The translations under genes and the position numbers were made by a program. The notes beneath the pieces were generated by a model. It was not told the origin of the DNA. It saw only the letters and a list, made by a program, of their open reading frames with translations, and made no database searches. This document shows, piece after piece, positions 43,133 to 52,668 of a stretch of DNA of 64,000 bases. Within the stretch, counting starts at the first letter, position 1; each line of letters begins with the position of its first letter. Source of the DNA: Thiofaba sp039822285 (GTDB taxonomy: Bacteria; Pseudomonadota; Gammaproteobacteria; Halothiobacillales; Halothiobacillaceae); assembly GCF_039822285.1 (NCBI RefSeq), contig NZ_JBAJEY010000001.1, positions 62,001-126,000 of the forward strand. Direction: 5' to 3'.

Positions 43133-43537
43133 ATGTACATCTCCCCCCGTTCCATGGGCGCCAGTTTCTATTCCAACGTCGGCTTGCAGTCGAGCATCCA
43201 CAATGCCAGCCCGCATCGGCTGATCCAGATGCTGATGGAGGGGTTCATTGAGCGTGTCAATGTGGCAAGGATTGCCATCGAGCGGGGTGATCATGCGCTG
43301 AAGGGCGCGCAGATCTCCAAGGCCATCGCCATCCTGGGTGGGCTGAAGGATGGCCTGGATTTCGAACAAGGTGGGGAGCTTGCTACCAATCTCAGCGATC
43401 TGTATTCCTACATGGAATTGGGCCTTTTCGAGGCCAGTGCCAAGAATGACATGGAGCGCCTCGAGGAGGTCAAGCGCCTGATGCTTGAGGTCAAAGGGGC
43501 GTGGGACGCGATCCCCGAAATTACCAGCACGCCTTGA
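43133..43537 (+). CDS. fliS: Flagellin export chaperone
   Basis: 134 residues. FliS start (GASFYSNVGLQSSIHNASPHRLIQMLMEGFIERV) and four-helix pattern; binds the flagellin C-terminus before export. It is in the operon fliD-fliS-fliT. Confidence 0.95.
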   Translation: MYISPRSMGASFYSNVGLQSSIHNASPHRLIQMLMEGFIERVNVARIAIERGDHALKGAQISKAIAILGGLKDGLDFEQGGELATNLSDLYSYMELGLFEASAKNDMERLEEVKRLMLEVKGAWDAIPEITSTP

Positions 43538-43547
43538 GTCAAAAGGC

Positions 43548-43877
43548 ATGAACACCTGCCGCGAGGAGATGCAGGCTATCATGCTCATCTCCCGTGAATT
43601 ACGTCAGGCCATGGATGACGAGGCGGAGCCTTTGGAGCGTATCGAGTCGCTGGTGGCCGAGCGGGAAGAGCGCATCAGGCGTTTTTTTTCATCCCCCATC
43701 GAGTCTGAGCTGCGGGCTGAGGTTGCGGCATGGATTCAAGATCTCATGATCATGGATCGCAAGGCCATGCAGGCTCTTGCTCTGCGCAGACAGAAGATGC
43801 AGGAGCAGCACGCTGTCATGCGTCACCAGGCACGGGGTTTGGCCGAATATCAGCAAACGGGTGAGATGGGGGAGTGA
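43548..43877 (+). CDS. FliT-like flagellar chaperone
   Basis: 109 residues from ATG 43548, ten bases after fliS. Mostly alpha-helical and charged, with no strong motif, but its position, size and helix pattern (EEMQAIMLISRELRQAMDD..., EREERIRRFF) fit the FliT/FlhF-accessory class that binds FliD. Its last 62 bases overlap the 3' end of the Maf gene on the other strand. Assignment is by context. Confidence 0.6.
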   Translation: MNTCREEMQAIMLISRELRQAMDDEAEPLERIESLVAEREERIRRFFSSPIESELRAEVAAWIQDLMIMDRKAMQALALRRQKMQEQHAVMRHQARGLAEYQQTGEMGE

Positions 43878-46464
43878 TCAGGAGGGGGGGGCGATGCCCT
43901 AAGCTCCCCTGCATCGCCGTTTCGAGCGCCTTCCGCATGGCTTGCACGCCTTGCTCATTGGCCTTGTCCCCCAGCATGTGGTCGAGTACCAACAACGCAC
44001 CTTCATAGGCCTGATGGTCGATCAGGTGCTTTGCCAGGCGGAGTTTGGCATGGCTGTCGTCGGGGAAGCGCTCGATATGGCGCCGGTAAGCCTCCACAGC
44101 CTGGATCGGGTCACCGGCGATGCGCAGCATTTCCGCATATTGCAGGGTGTACTGCTCGGAAATGGAGGCCAGGCACTGGAGTGCATGCAGTGCTTGTTCA
44201 ACCTGACCCTGGTCGAGGCTCCAGTTTGTCATCCGCAGCAGGGCATCCTCGCTCAAGCGGAGATCCCCGTGTTCGAGCACCTGGGCATAGGCATCGAGGG
44301 CGGAGGCCATGTTGCCCTCGAGTTCGTGAAGATACCCTTCGACCAAGAGCATGAAGGGGCGTCCCTGTGTATGGTTATGATGCTTCTTGAGGGCGATCAT
44401 AAGTCCCTTGAGCGCATCAATTTTGCGCTGAGAAAAGAGTTGCCGTGCCCGGATGCGCGCTGCGCCAAGGTCGGCATGGGCTTGGGCGCGTTGCATGTGC
44501 ACGGTGTGCTTGCGCGCTAGGTCCTGTTCGAACTCCCGTTCCAGCGCTTCGCGAAGGGCTTGCTCTTCCAGAGTCAATGTGATGATGCGATCCGGATGAC
44601 GTTGGGCCCACACCCGGATGCGACCGGGGACGGTGTCGCGGCGCCAACCCTCGGCGATTTCGGCCAGCGGAGTGTTGGCCTCTTCCTCCCGGATACGCAA
44701 TTTCAGCCGTTGTTCGGCCTCCTTGAGGATAGCCATCAGCCGCTCGGTACCGCTCAGATAGGCGGCGTAATAGTCGTGGCCGATCGTCCGGGTGTCTTCC
44801 GCGCTCATGGTTTCATAGTCCATGAAGGGGCGCATCGCCCGCAGCAGGGCCCGCAGGCCCATGCGCTTGACGATCAGGCTCAAATGGCCGTGTTTCTTGC
44901 TGAGCGTTTTTTCGATTCGGTCCAGCTTTTTCTTGGACTTTCCGCTCTCGATCAGCCCGCTGTTCGGGTTGAACATCGAGTCATTGATACGGATGGCTTC
45001 TTTGATCAGGCTGCGCATGATCTCCAACTCATGCTGGATGCGTGAAAACTCACGTTCCAGCTCCTGATAATGCACAAGACGCTGTTTCTCATCCGATGCA
45101 GGCAGCAAGCTTGCAAGAGTCGTGGAGATATCGATGGACTCCGTCGGGACCGGCAGGTCTTCCTGCGGGAGGTGTTGAATGGTCTCGATCCTTGCAGCCC
45201 CGGGGGATGGATTGATGAGTGTGCAGCCGTTGGCGGCCAGGTAACGGGCCTGGTTGCCTAGAGTTTCGATGGCGGTGGCGAAATCGGGTGTAGTGGTGGC
45301 CTTGTGGCCGGCGTAGGTTTCGACCTCCAGATGGGTGAGGTCGAAACGAGGTCCTGCCGCACGTTCGTTGCTGCCAAGGGCGTGGGTATAGCCCTCTTGG
45401 GTGAAACACAGATCAACCCCACCGAGGATGATGGTGCGGAATCCCATGTCGAAAGCGATCTGGAGGGCGGTATTGGTCACCGTCGGCCCAGGGGCGGAGA
45501 GGGGGGCGGAGGCGTTGAGTTTGGAGGTCCAGGGCAATAGCTCACCGAGATACAACGAGCGGTGAGGCCATTGCGTCAGCAGTCTGGGCGCGACGTGGTA
45601 CTGATGGATCAGGGTGGTCCGCGCATCGAGCGCCAACATCGGTTTGCTGATGTCATAGCTCAGTTCGGTGGGGTCGACTGAGAAGATGAAATCCGGGGTG
45701 ATGCCCGTCTCCAGAAGGCGTGCGGCGATCCTGGAAACCGCCAGCACGGCGAGTTTGTCCCGGTGTTGGATCACCCAGGGCAGCAGTTCGTCGAGGGAGG
45801 GGCCGCCCGCGAGCAGCACGGCGGTTTTTTCGGCAAAGGCTTGGCGCAGGATGTGGGCGGATTGGATGTTGTCCGCAGCATTCTGCAACTGGCAGATGAT
45901 GAAGGCCTCATCGCCAAGCTGGGCCACGGCCTGCCAGCGCAGCTTGTCCACCTCCTCTTTCAGCTGCCAGGCAAGCTCGGTGTATTCCGGGTGATGTTGG
46001 TCCTGCGCAGCAACGGATAACACCACCTTGACCGCATCAAGGTAAAGATACTCATGGATTTGCAGCGCTGAGGCTTCCTCCAACCAGCGAGAGGAGGCCG
46101 CGCAGCGGATGGATGCATCGTCATGCTGGCAGCGGTCCTCGTTGAGAAGGAGGGCATGGATGTTCTCGAGTTCGACGAACAGATACCGGCTGCCCGCCGG
46201 GCGTGGCAGGTCGTGTACATACTCGTACAGCAGTCCGGAATCCGAGCCCGCGATGATGTAAAGAGTGTCTTCCGCGCGGAGGGTGTCTTTGAACGCTAGG
46301 TCGAAGGTATGTCTGGCACCGAAGCGATCGAAGGCGTGCCGATTGACGCTGTAGAGGTAACGATCCCCGAAACTGTTCTGGATGAAGGATTCCCGTGTTA
46401 CGGTCTCGAGCTCGTTTTCATCCGGGTTGGACGTGGAGAAAACGGTAGGGGTACTGGCGTTCAT
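43816..46464 (-). CDS. Maf-family motility accessory factor / flagellin nonulosonic acid transferase
   Basis: 882 residues from ATG 46464. The middle region (residues 190-480) is a DUF115/MptE-like domain: AVLLAGGPSLDELLPWV, SVDPTELSYDIS, GPTVTNTALQIAFDMGFRTIILGGVDLCFT. This is the Maf core that transfers pseudaminic or legionaminic acid to flagellin. The C-terminal ~180 residues have TPR-like helices. It lies between the fli genes and the nonulosonic acid operon, divergent from the latter and convergent with fliT, which it overlaps by 62 bases. Confidence 0.88.
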   Translation of the reverse strand: MNASTPTVFSTSNPDENELETVTRESFIQNSFGDRYLYSVNRHAFDRFGARHTFDLAFKDTLRAEDTLYIIAGSDSGLLYEYVHDLPRPAGSRYLFVELENIHALLLNEDRCQHDDASIRCAASSRWLEEASALQIHEYLYLDAVKVVLSVAAQDQHHPEYTELAWQLKEEVDKLRWQAVAQLGDEAFIICQLQNAADNIQSAHILRQAFAEKTAVLLAGGPSLDELLPWVIQHRDKLAVLAVSRIAARLLETGITPDFIFSVDPTELSYDISKPMLALDARTTLIHQYHVAPRLLTQWPHRSLYLGELLPWTSKLNASAPLSAPGPTVTNTALQIAFDMGFRTIILGGVDLCFTQEGYTHALGSNERAAGPRFDLTHLEVETYAGHKATTTPDFATAIETLGNQARYLAANGCTLINPSPGAARIETIQHLPQEDLPVPTESIDISTTLASLLPASDEKQRLVHYQELEREFSRIQHELEIMRSLIKEAIRINDSMFNPNSGLIESGKSKKKLDRIEKTLSKKHGHLSLIVKRMGLRALLRAMRPFMDYETMSAEDTRTIGHDYYAAYLSGTERLMAILKEAEQRLKLRIREEEANTPLAEIAEGWRRDTVPGRIRVWAQRHPDRIITLTLEEQALREALEREFEQDLARKHTVHMQRAQAHADLGAARIRARQLFSQRKIDALKGLMIALKKHHNHTQGRPFMLLVEGYLHELEGNMASALDAYAQVLEHGDLRLSEDALLRMTNWSLDQGQVEQALHALQCLASISEQYTLQYAEMLRIAGDPIQAVEAYRRHIERFPDDSHAKLRLAKHLIDHQAYEGALLVLDHMLGDKANEQGVQAMRKALETAMQGSLGHRPPLLITPPSHPFADIRPNPVPGDA

Positions 46465-46573
46465 CCAGAGGATCCTGAGTGGTGTCCGCCTATCATAGGC
46501 AAGGTATCGGCCTTCGGCTATGCTGGCCCCATGGTTGCCCTTGGCCCTGTTTTGTGATGTCAAAGAACCGCCC

Positions 46574-47569
46574 ATGACTGCTCAAGCCGCTCGTCGTGTC
46601 CTCGTGACTGGTGCCGATGGATTCATTGGCTCGCATCTGGTTGAAATGCTCGTCGCCCGCGGCTACACCGTCCGCGCCCTGGCTCAGTACAACAGCTTCA
46701 ATCACTGGGGCTGGCTGGAGGACGTGGCGTGCCGGGAGGCGATCGAGGTGGTCGGCGGGGATATCCGTGATGCCCACTTCTGCCGCACGCTGATGAAGGA
46801 GGTGGATGTGGTCTTCCACCTTGCGGCGCTGATTGCCATTCCCTATTCCTACGTGGCCCCCGAGAGCTATGTGGACACCAACGTGCGCGGTACGCTGAAC
46901 ATCTGTCAGGCCGCGCTGGAGGCAGGCGTGAAGCGGGTCATCCACACCTCGACCAGCGAGGTCTACGGCACGGCGCGCTATGTGCCGATCGACGAGCAGC
47001 ACCCGCTCCAGCCGCAGTCGCCCTACAGCGCCTCCAAGATCGGGGCGGATGCCCTTGCCCAGAGCTTCCACCACAGCTTTGGTCTGCCGCTTACCGTGGC
47101 CCGTCCCTTCAACACCTACGGCCCACGCCAGTCGGCGCGCGCGGTGATCCCGACCATCATCAGCCAGATGGCCGCGGGCAAGCGCAGCATCGAGCTTGGG
47201 GACCTCAGCCCTACGCGCGATTTCAACTACGTCGAGGACACCTGCCGCGGCTTCATTGCCTTGGCCGAGTGTGAGGCGGCGGTGGGCGAAGTGGTCAATA
47301 TCGGCTCGAACTACGAGATCTCCATTGGCGCTACCCTAAACCTGATCCGTGAGCTGATGGGCAGCGACATCGAGGTGGTGCAAGATGAGCGCCGCCTGCG
47401 CCCGCAGGGCTCCGAGGTCTTCCGCCTGTGGTGTGACAACGGCAAGATCGAGCGCCTGACCGGCTTCAAGCCGCAGGTGGATATCCGCGAGGGGCTCTCC
47501 CGCACCATCGCCTGGTTCACCAACCCCGACAACCTCAAGCGCTACAAGACCGGCATTTACAATGTCTGA
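46574..47569 (+). CDS. legB: NAD-dependent 4,6-dehydratase, LegB type
   Basis: 331 residues. NAD-binding VLVTGADGFIGSHLVE, catalytic TSTSEVYG and YSASKIGAD (YxxxK), the extended SDR pattern of sugar-nucleotide dehydratases. The sequence NSFNHWGWLED near residue 40 is typical of the LegB group, which acts on GDP- or UDP-GlcNAc in legionaminic acid synthesis. First gene of a tightly packed seven-gene operon, overlapping legC by eight bases. Confidence 0.88.
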   Translation: MTAQAARRVLVTGADGFIGSHLVEMLVARGYTVRALAQYNSFNHWGWLEDVACREAIEVVGGDIRDAHFCRTLMKEVDVVFHLAALIAIPYSYVAPESYVDTNVRGTLNICQAALEAGVKRVIHTSTSEVYGTARYVPIDEQHPLQPQSPYSASKIGADALAQSFHHSFGLPLTVARPFNTYGPRQSARAVIPTIISQMAAGKRSIELGDLSPTRDFNYVEDTCRGFIALAECEAAVGEVVNIGSNYEISIGATLNLIRELMGSDIEVVQDERRLRPQGSEVFRLWCDNGKIERLTGFKPQVDIREGLSRTIAWFTNPDNLKRYKTGIYNV

Positions 47570-48713
47570 GGCCTTCATCCGCTTCGTGCGCGAGCTCTAT
47601 GGCGAACCCAGGGCGGGCATCCCCCTGCATGCCCCGGTCATGGGGACGCGGGAGAAGGCGCGGGTGGGGGAGGCCATCGACTCCAGTTTTGTCTCCAGCG
47701 TAGGTGCCTTCGTGACCGAGTTCGAGCGGCAGGTGGCAGCCTTCGTGGGCAGCCGGTACGCGGTGGCCACGGTCAATGGCACCGCTGGACTGCATGCCGC
47801 CCTGGTGGTGGCCGGCGTGCAGGCTGGCGACATGGTGCTCACCCAGTCCCTGACCTTCATCGCCACCTGCAATGCCATCCATTACTGCGGCGCGGATCCC
47901 GTCTTCATCGACGTGGACGAGGACACCCTGGGCCTCTCGCCCGAGGCCCTCGCAAGCTGGCTTGAGGAGCATGCCGAGCAGCGTGAGGATGGCGCCTACG
48001 AGCCGGCCAGTGGGCGTCGCATTCGCGCCTGCGTGCCCATGCATACCCTCGGCCACCCGGTGCGGATCGAGAAGATCGCCGAGATCTGCGCCGCTTGGGG
48101 CATCGAGCTGGTCGAGGATGCGGCCGAGGCCCTTGGCAGTACGCGAGGCGGGCGGCATTGCGGCACCTTCGGCCGCTTGGGTGTCTTCAGCTTCAACGGT
48201 AACAAGATCATCACCACCGGCGGCGGCGGGATGATCGTCACCGATGACGAGGACCTGGCCCGCCGCGCCAAGCATTTGACCACCACCGCCAAGAAGCCCC
48301 ACCCCTGGGCCTTCGAGCACGATGAAATCGGCTTCAACTACCGCCTGCCCAACCTCAATGCCGCCTTTGGCGTGGCACAGATGGAGCGCCTGCCCGAGCT
48401 TATGGCCAGCAAGCGCGAGGTGGCCGCGGCCTATGCCCGCTGGTGCAAGGCACAAGGGATGGCCTTTGTGCATGAGCCGGCGGGCACGCGCAGCAACTAC
48501 TGGCTCAATGCCCTGCGCCTTGCGGATGAGGCCGAGCGTGATGCCTTCCTTGCGGCCACCAACGCAGCCGGGGTCATGACCCGCCCGCTGTGGACCCCCA
48601 TGCACCGCCTGCCCATGTACGCCCAGGCCCGGCGCGGCCCCTTGCCGGTGACCGAGCGTCTGGCGGCGACGGTGGTGAACATCCCAAGCTCGGCCCGCAT
48701 GGCAGGGGGGTAA
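47562..48713 (+). CDS. legC: PLP-dependent aminotransferase, LegC type
   Basis: 383 residues of the DegT/DnrJ/EryC1 family. PLP Lys in FSFNGNKIITTGGGGM, upstream VNGTAGLHAAL and VEDAAEALGSTRGG. LegC aminates the 4-keto sugar made by LegB. Follows legB with an overlap and is one base from legG. Confidence 0.9.
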   Translation: MSEAFIRFVRELYGEPRAGIPLHAPVMGTREKARVGEAIDSSFVSSVGAFVTEFERQVAAFVGSRYAVATVNGTAGLHAALVVAGVQAGDMVLTQSLTFIATCNAIHYCGADPVFIDVDEDTLGLSPEALASWLEEHAEQREDGAYEPASGRRIRACVPMHTLGHPVRIEKIAEICAAWGIELVEDAAEALGSTRGGRHCGTFGRLGVFSFNGNKIITTGGGGMIVTDDEDLARRAKHLTTTAKKPHPWAFEHDEIGFNYRLPNLNAAFGVAQMERLPELMASKREVAAAYARWCKAQGMAFVHEPAGTRSNYWLNALRLADEAERDAFLAATNAAGVMTRPLWTPMHRLPMYAQARRGPLPVTERLAATVVNIPSSARMAGG

Positions 48714-48714
48714 G

Positions 48715-49890
48715 ATGCAGCGGCGCAGGATCGCGGTCATCACCGGCACGCGAGCGGATTACGGACTGCTCTACTGGCTGATCCACGACCTGCACGCCTC
48801 GCCGGACTTCGAGCTGCAGCTCATCGTCACCGGCATGCACCTGATGCCGGAGTTCGGTCACACGGTGGAGGGGATCGAGCGCGATGTCTTTCCCATCGCG
48901 GCGCGGGTCGATCTCGACCTGCACTCGGACGCTGCCGAGGCGGTGGCACGGGCCATGGGGGTGGGCATGATCGGCTTCGCCGACGCCTTCGCCCGGCTGG
49001 CCCCGGAGTATGTGGTCATCCTCGGCGACCGTTTCGAGATGCTCGCGGCGGCCGCGGCGGCCTTCGTCCAGCGCATACCGATTGTCCACATCCACGGCGG
49101 CGAGGTGACCGAGGGCGCACTGGATGAGGGCTTCCGCCATGCCATCACCAAGCTTGCCGCCCTGCATTTCACCGCGGCGGAGCCCTACCGGCGGCGGGTC
49201 ATCCAGATGGGCGAGCTCCCGGAGCGGGTGTTCACCGTCGGGGCGCCTGGGCTGGATCACCTCACCCGCACACCGCTGCTGGATCGTGCTGAACTGGAGC
49301 GGGCGCTGGGGTTCGCCCTTGCGCCAGAGACCTTCCTCGTCACCTTCCACCCCGCCACCTTGGACGCCGAGGACGCTGCGAGCCAGTGCCGCGCCCTGCT
49401 GACCGCCCTGGATGCCTTCCCCGCGGCGCACATCGTCTTTACCCTGCCCAATGCCGACCCCGGCGGTAGGGCCATCATCCCCCTGCTCGAGGACTACGTC
49501 GCCCGTCACCCTGCGCGTTGCCGCCTGTTTGCCAGCCTCGGCCAGGTGCGTTACCTCTCCCTGCTGCGCGAGGCCTCGGTCGTGATTGGTAACTCCTCCA
49601 GCGGGATCATCGAGGCCCCGAGCGTCGGCACGGCCACGGTGAACATTGGCGACCGCCAGCGCGGGCGGCTTCGGGCGGCGAGTGTGATCGACTGCGGTCC
49701 CCGCGCGGCGCAGATCGAGGTGGCCATCCGCCAGGCCCTCAGCCCTGCGTTCCAGGTCAGCCTCGCCAAGGTCGTCAATCCTTACGGTGCGGGCGATGCC
49801 GCCCAGCGGATGCTGGCGATCCTCCGCCGGGTGGACCCCGCCAGCCTGGCGCGCAAGCCTTTCTACGACCTTCCCGTGGAGTGCCCATGA
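48715..49890 (+). CDS. legG: Hydrolysing UDP-N-acetylglucosamine 2-epimerase, LegG/NeuC type
   Basis: 391 residues. RRIAVITGTRADYGLLYWL at the start, GDRFEMLAAAAAAF, HIHGGEVTEGALDEGFRHAITKLA, VIGNSSSGIIEAPS, all typical of WecB/NeuC. In the legionaminic pathway it frees the 2,4-diacetamido sugar from its nucleotide with inversion at C2. Stop overlaps legI start (ATGA). Confidence 0.92.
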   Translation: MQRRRIAVITGTRADYGLLYWLIHDLHASPDFELQLIVTGMHLMPEFGHTVEGIERDVFPIAARVDLDLHSDAAEAVARAMGVGMIGFADAFARLAPEYVVILGDRFEMLAAAAAAFVQRIPIVHIHGGEVTEGALDEGFRHAITKLAALHFTAAEPYRRRVIQMGELPERVFTVGAPGLDHLTRTPLLDRAELERALGFALAPETFLVTFHPATLDAEDAASQCRALLTALDAFPAAHIVFTLPNADPGGRAIIPLLEDYVARHPARCRLFASLGQVRYLSLLREASVVIGNSSSGIIEAPSVGTATVNIGDRQRGRLRAASVIDCGPRAAQIEVAIRQALSPAFQVSLAKVVNPYGAGDAAQRMLAILRRVDPASLARKPFYDLPVECP

Positions 49891-50966
49891 ACCTCGTTCA
49901 GGTCATTGCCGAGGCTGGTGTCAATCACAACGGTCAGCCCGAGCTGGCCTTTGGTTTGGTCGAGGCCGCCGCGCGCGCGGGGGCAGACGTGGTCAAGTTT
50001 CAGACCTTCAAGGCCGAAGCCCTGGTCACCCGCGAGGCCCCCAAGGCGGCCTACCAGCAACAGGCCACCGGCGCGGCCGAGTCGCAGTTTGCGATGCTCA
50101 AGCGCCTGGAGCTGCCGTTTGCCCTGCACCATGAATTGAAGGCCGAGGCCGAGCGGCGGGGGCTGCGCTTTCTCTCCACCGCCTTCGATGGCGAGAGCCT
50201 GCGCTTTTTGCGCGATGAGTTGGGCCTGGAGCTTTTGAAGATCCCCTCGGGCGAGCTGACCAACGCCCCATTTCTTCTTGACCATGCGCGCAGCGGTTGC
50301 GAACTGATCGTCTCCACCGGCATGGCTACCCTGGCGGAGGTGGAGGAGGCGCTGGGGGTCATCGCCTTTGGCCGCATCGCCGGGGGCAAGGAGCAGCCCT
50401 CGCCCGCGGCCTTCCGCGCCGCCTATGCCAGCGCGGAAGGCCAGGCCGCCCTGCGCCGTGGCTTGACCCTGCTGCACTGCACCAGCGATTACCCCGCTGC
50501 GCCGGAGGACGTGAACCTGCGCGCCATGGACACCCTGCATACGGCCTTTGGCGTGCCGGTGGGCTATTCGGACCACACCCAAGGCACGGCCATCGCCCTG
50601 GCCGCGGCGGCGCGGGGGGCGGCGGTGATCGAGAAACATTTCACCCTCGACCGCAGCCTGCCGGGGCCGGACCATGCCGCCTCGCTGGAGCCTGATGAGC
50701 TTGCGGCCATGATCCAGGGTATCCGTACCATCGGCCAGGCCTTGGGCGATGGCATCAAGCGTCCAACCCTGGCCGAGCACTCCACCGCCCAGGTCGCGCG
50801 CAAGAGCCTCGTCGCCCGCACCGTCATCCGCGCCGGGGAGCGCCTTGGCCCCGAGCACATCGCCATCCTGCGGCCGGGGACGGGGATGGTGCCGATGCGC
50901 TATTGGGAGCTCCTGGGTCGGCCGGCCTCCCGCGATTACGAGGCAGGCGCCTTGCTGGATGAATAA
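49887..50966 (+). CDS. legI: N,N'-diacetyllegionaminate/nonulosonate synthase (NeuB family)
   Basis: 359 residues from ATG 49887. NeuB TIM barrel (VIAEAGVNHNGQPELAFGLVEAA, VKFQTFKAEALV, IPSGELTNAPFL, VSTGMATLAEVEEAL, DHTQGTAIALAAAARGAAVIEKHFTLDR) and a C-terminal SAF/antifreeze domain (ARKSLVARTVIRAGERL). Condenses PEP with a hexose to a nine-carbon acid. Overlaps the next gene by eight bases. Confidence 0.92.
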   Translation: MNLVQVIAEAGVNHNGQPELAFGLVEAAARAGADVVKFQTFKAEALVTREAPKAAYQQQATGAAESQFAMLKRLELPFALHHELKAEAERRGLRFLSTAFDGESLRFLRDELGLELLKIPSGELTNAPFLLDHARSGCELIVSTGMATLAEVEEALGVIAFGRIAGGKEQPSPAAFRAAYASAEGQAALRRGLTLLHCTSDYPAAPEDVNLRAMDTLHTAFGVPVGYSDHTQGTAIALAAAARGAAVIEKHFTLDRSLPGPDHAASLEPDELAAMIQGIRTIGQALGDGIKRPTLAEHSTAQVARKSLVARTVIRAGERLGPEHIAILRPGTGMVPMRYWELLGRPASRDYEAGALLDE

Positions 50967-51594
50967 GCCGATCGTCATTCTGGGGCATGGCGGTCATGCG
51001 CGGGTGGTGCTGGATGTGCTGCGCTGCCTTGGATGGCCTGTTGCCGGATTTCTGACGCCGGACCTTGCGGCCGGGACGGACGTGCAGGGGCTGCCGGTGC
51101 TGGGGGATGACGGCTGGCTCGAAGGCGAGAGGGCAGGCGACTATACCTATGTCCTGGGCCTGGGGCTGCTGCCGCACCGTCCTACCCTGCGCGCCGACCT
51201 CTACCGCCGGGTGCGTCACTTGGGGCTCGACACCCCCACCCTGATCCACCCCTCGGCCATCGTGGCACGGGACGTGCTTATCGAGCGGGGGGCCCAGGTC
51301 ATGGCCGGGGCGGTCATTCAGCCGGGTTGCCTGATCGGTGAAGATGCCCTGCTCAATACCGGCTGCCGGGTGGATCACGACTGTCAGATTGGCGCCCATG
51401 CCCACCTCGCCCCCGGGGGAGTCCTCTGTGGTGGGGTACGGGTGGGCGAGGGGGCCTTTATTGGCGCTGGGGCTGTGGTGTTGCCGGGGGTGCGGATTGG
51501 TGAAGGGGCCCAGGTGGCCGCGGGAGCGACGGTACGCCGCGATCTCCCGCCCAGGGTGCGGCATATCCCCGGTCATCCCGACAAGCCGTTGTGA
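50959..51594 (+). CDS. NeuD/PglD-like acetyltransferase
   Basis: 211 residues. N-terminal Rossmann-like part (PIVILGHGGHARVVLDVL) then a left-handed beta-helix built of hexapeptide repeats (LIHPSAIVARDVLIERGAQVMAGAVIQPG...), with the catalytic His of the NTGCRVDHDCQIG turn. It acetylates an amino or hydroxyl group of the sugar. In this operon it probably supplies the second acetyl group (LegH-like) or an O-acetyl. Confidence 0.88.
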   Translation: MNKPIVILGHGGHARVVLDVLRCLGWPVAGFLTPDLAAGTDVQGLPVLGDDGWLEGERAGDYTYVLGLGLLPHRPTLRADLYRRVRHLGLDTPTLIHPSAIVARDVLIERGAQVMAGAVIQPGCLIGEDALLNTGCRVDHDCQIGAHAHLAPGGVLCGGVRVGEGAFIGAGAVVLPGVRIGEGAQVAAGATVRRDLPPRVRHIPGHPDKPL

Positions 51595-51606
51595 GGAGAG
51601 AGGATC

Positions 51607-52668
51607 ATGAGCTTCGATTGGCGCAGCATCCTGCTTAAGCCGGAAGACAGCATTCACCGGGCTATCGAGGTCATCGACCAGGGCGCCAAGCGCATTGCGC
51701 TGGTGGTGGATGATGCTGGCAAGCTGCTCGGTACGGTCACCGACGGGGACATTCGCCGCGGCATCTTGCGCCATCTGCCCCTGAGCGCCCCGGTGGCCGA
51801 GGTCATGAATACCCAGCCGCGCGTCCTGCCCCGCCACTACAGCCGCGAGGAGGCCATGCGCCTTTTGGGCAGTGCCCAGGTGTTGCAGGTGCCGATCGTG
51901 GATGAGCAGGGGGTGTTGCTTGGGCTGGAGACCCTAACCGACCTGCTCAAGCGTCCTCGGCTGGAGAATCCGGTGTTCCTGATGGCCGGAGGCTTTGGTA
52001 CCCGCCTGCGCCCATTGACCGACACCTGCCCCAAGCCCATGCTGCCGGTGGCAGGCAAGCCGATGCTTGAGCATATCCTGCAGGATCTGATCGACTACGG
52101 CTTCTACCGCTTCTACATCTCGGTGCACTACCTGCGTGAGCAGGTCATCGAGCACTTCCAGGATGGCAGCCGCTGGGGGGTGAACATCCACTACATCCAC
52201 GAGGATACCCCGCTTGGCACCGCGGGCTGCCTGGGTCTTTTGCCCAAGGAGGCAGTCCAGCGCCCCATCATCGTCGTCAATGGCGACATCATGACCCGGG
52301 TGAACTACGAGGCCCTGCTGCAGGATCATGATCGTCACACCCCGGCGGCCACGGTCTGCACCCGCCAGTACGACTTCCAGGTGCCGTATGGCGTGATCGA
52401 GCACGAGGGCCAGCGCATCCTCGACATCATCGAAAAGCCGGTGCACCACTTCTTCGTCAGCGCGGGGATCTACGTCCTCGCCCCCCAGGTCGTGCATGGC
52501 ATGCAGGCAGGGGTTCGGGTGGACATGCCCGACCTGCTCAAGCAGCAGATCGTTGCCGGTCGGGAGGTGCGGATGTTCCCGGTGCACGAATACTGGCTCG
52601 ACATCGGGCGGATGAACGACTTCGAGCTGGCCCAGCAGGACGCGCTCCAGGTCCTCCGCCATGGCTGA
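51607..52668 (+). CDS. CBS-domain nucleotidyltransferase, PtmE-like
   Basis: 353 residues; GGAGAGAGG precedes the ATG. Two CBS domains (residues 1-115, LLGTVTDGDIRRGIL) are fused to a sugar-phosphate nucleotidyltransferase (NPVFLMAGGFGTRLRPLTDTCPKPMLPVAGKPMLEHIL). PtmE of Campylobacter has the same order and makes GDP-glucosamine for the legionaminic route. Its presence suggests GDP-linked intermediates here. Confidence 0.85.
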   Translation: MSFDWRSILLKPEDSIHRAIEVIDQGAKRIALVVDDAGKLLGTVTDGDIRRGILRHLPLSAPVAEVMNTQPRVLPRHYSREEAMRLLGSAQVLQVPIVDEQGVLLGLETLTDLLKRPRLENPVFLMAGGFGTRLRPLTDTCPKPMLPVAGKPMLEHILQDLIDYGFYRFYISVHYLREQVIEHFQDGSRWGVNIHYIHEDTPLGTAGCLGLLPKEAVQRPIIVVNGDIMTRVNYEALLQDHDRHTPAATVCTRQYDFQVPYGVIEHEGQRILDIIEKPVHHFFVSAGIYVLAPQVVHGMQAGVRVDMPDLLKQQIVAGREVRMFPVHEYWLDIGRMNDFELAQQDALQVLRHG

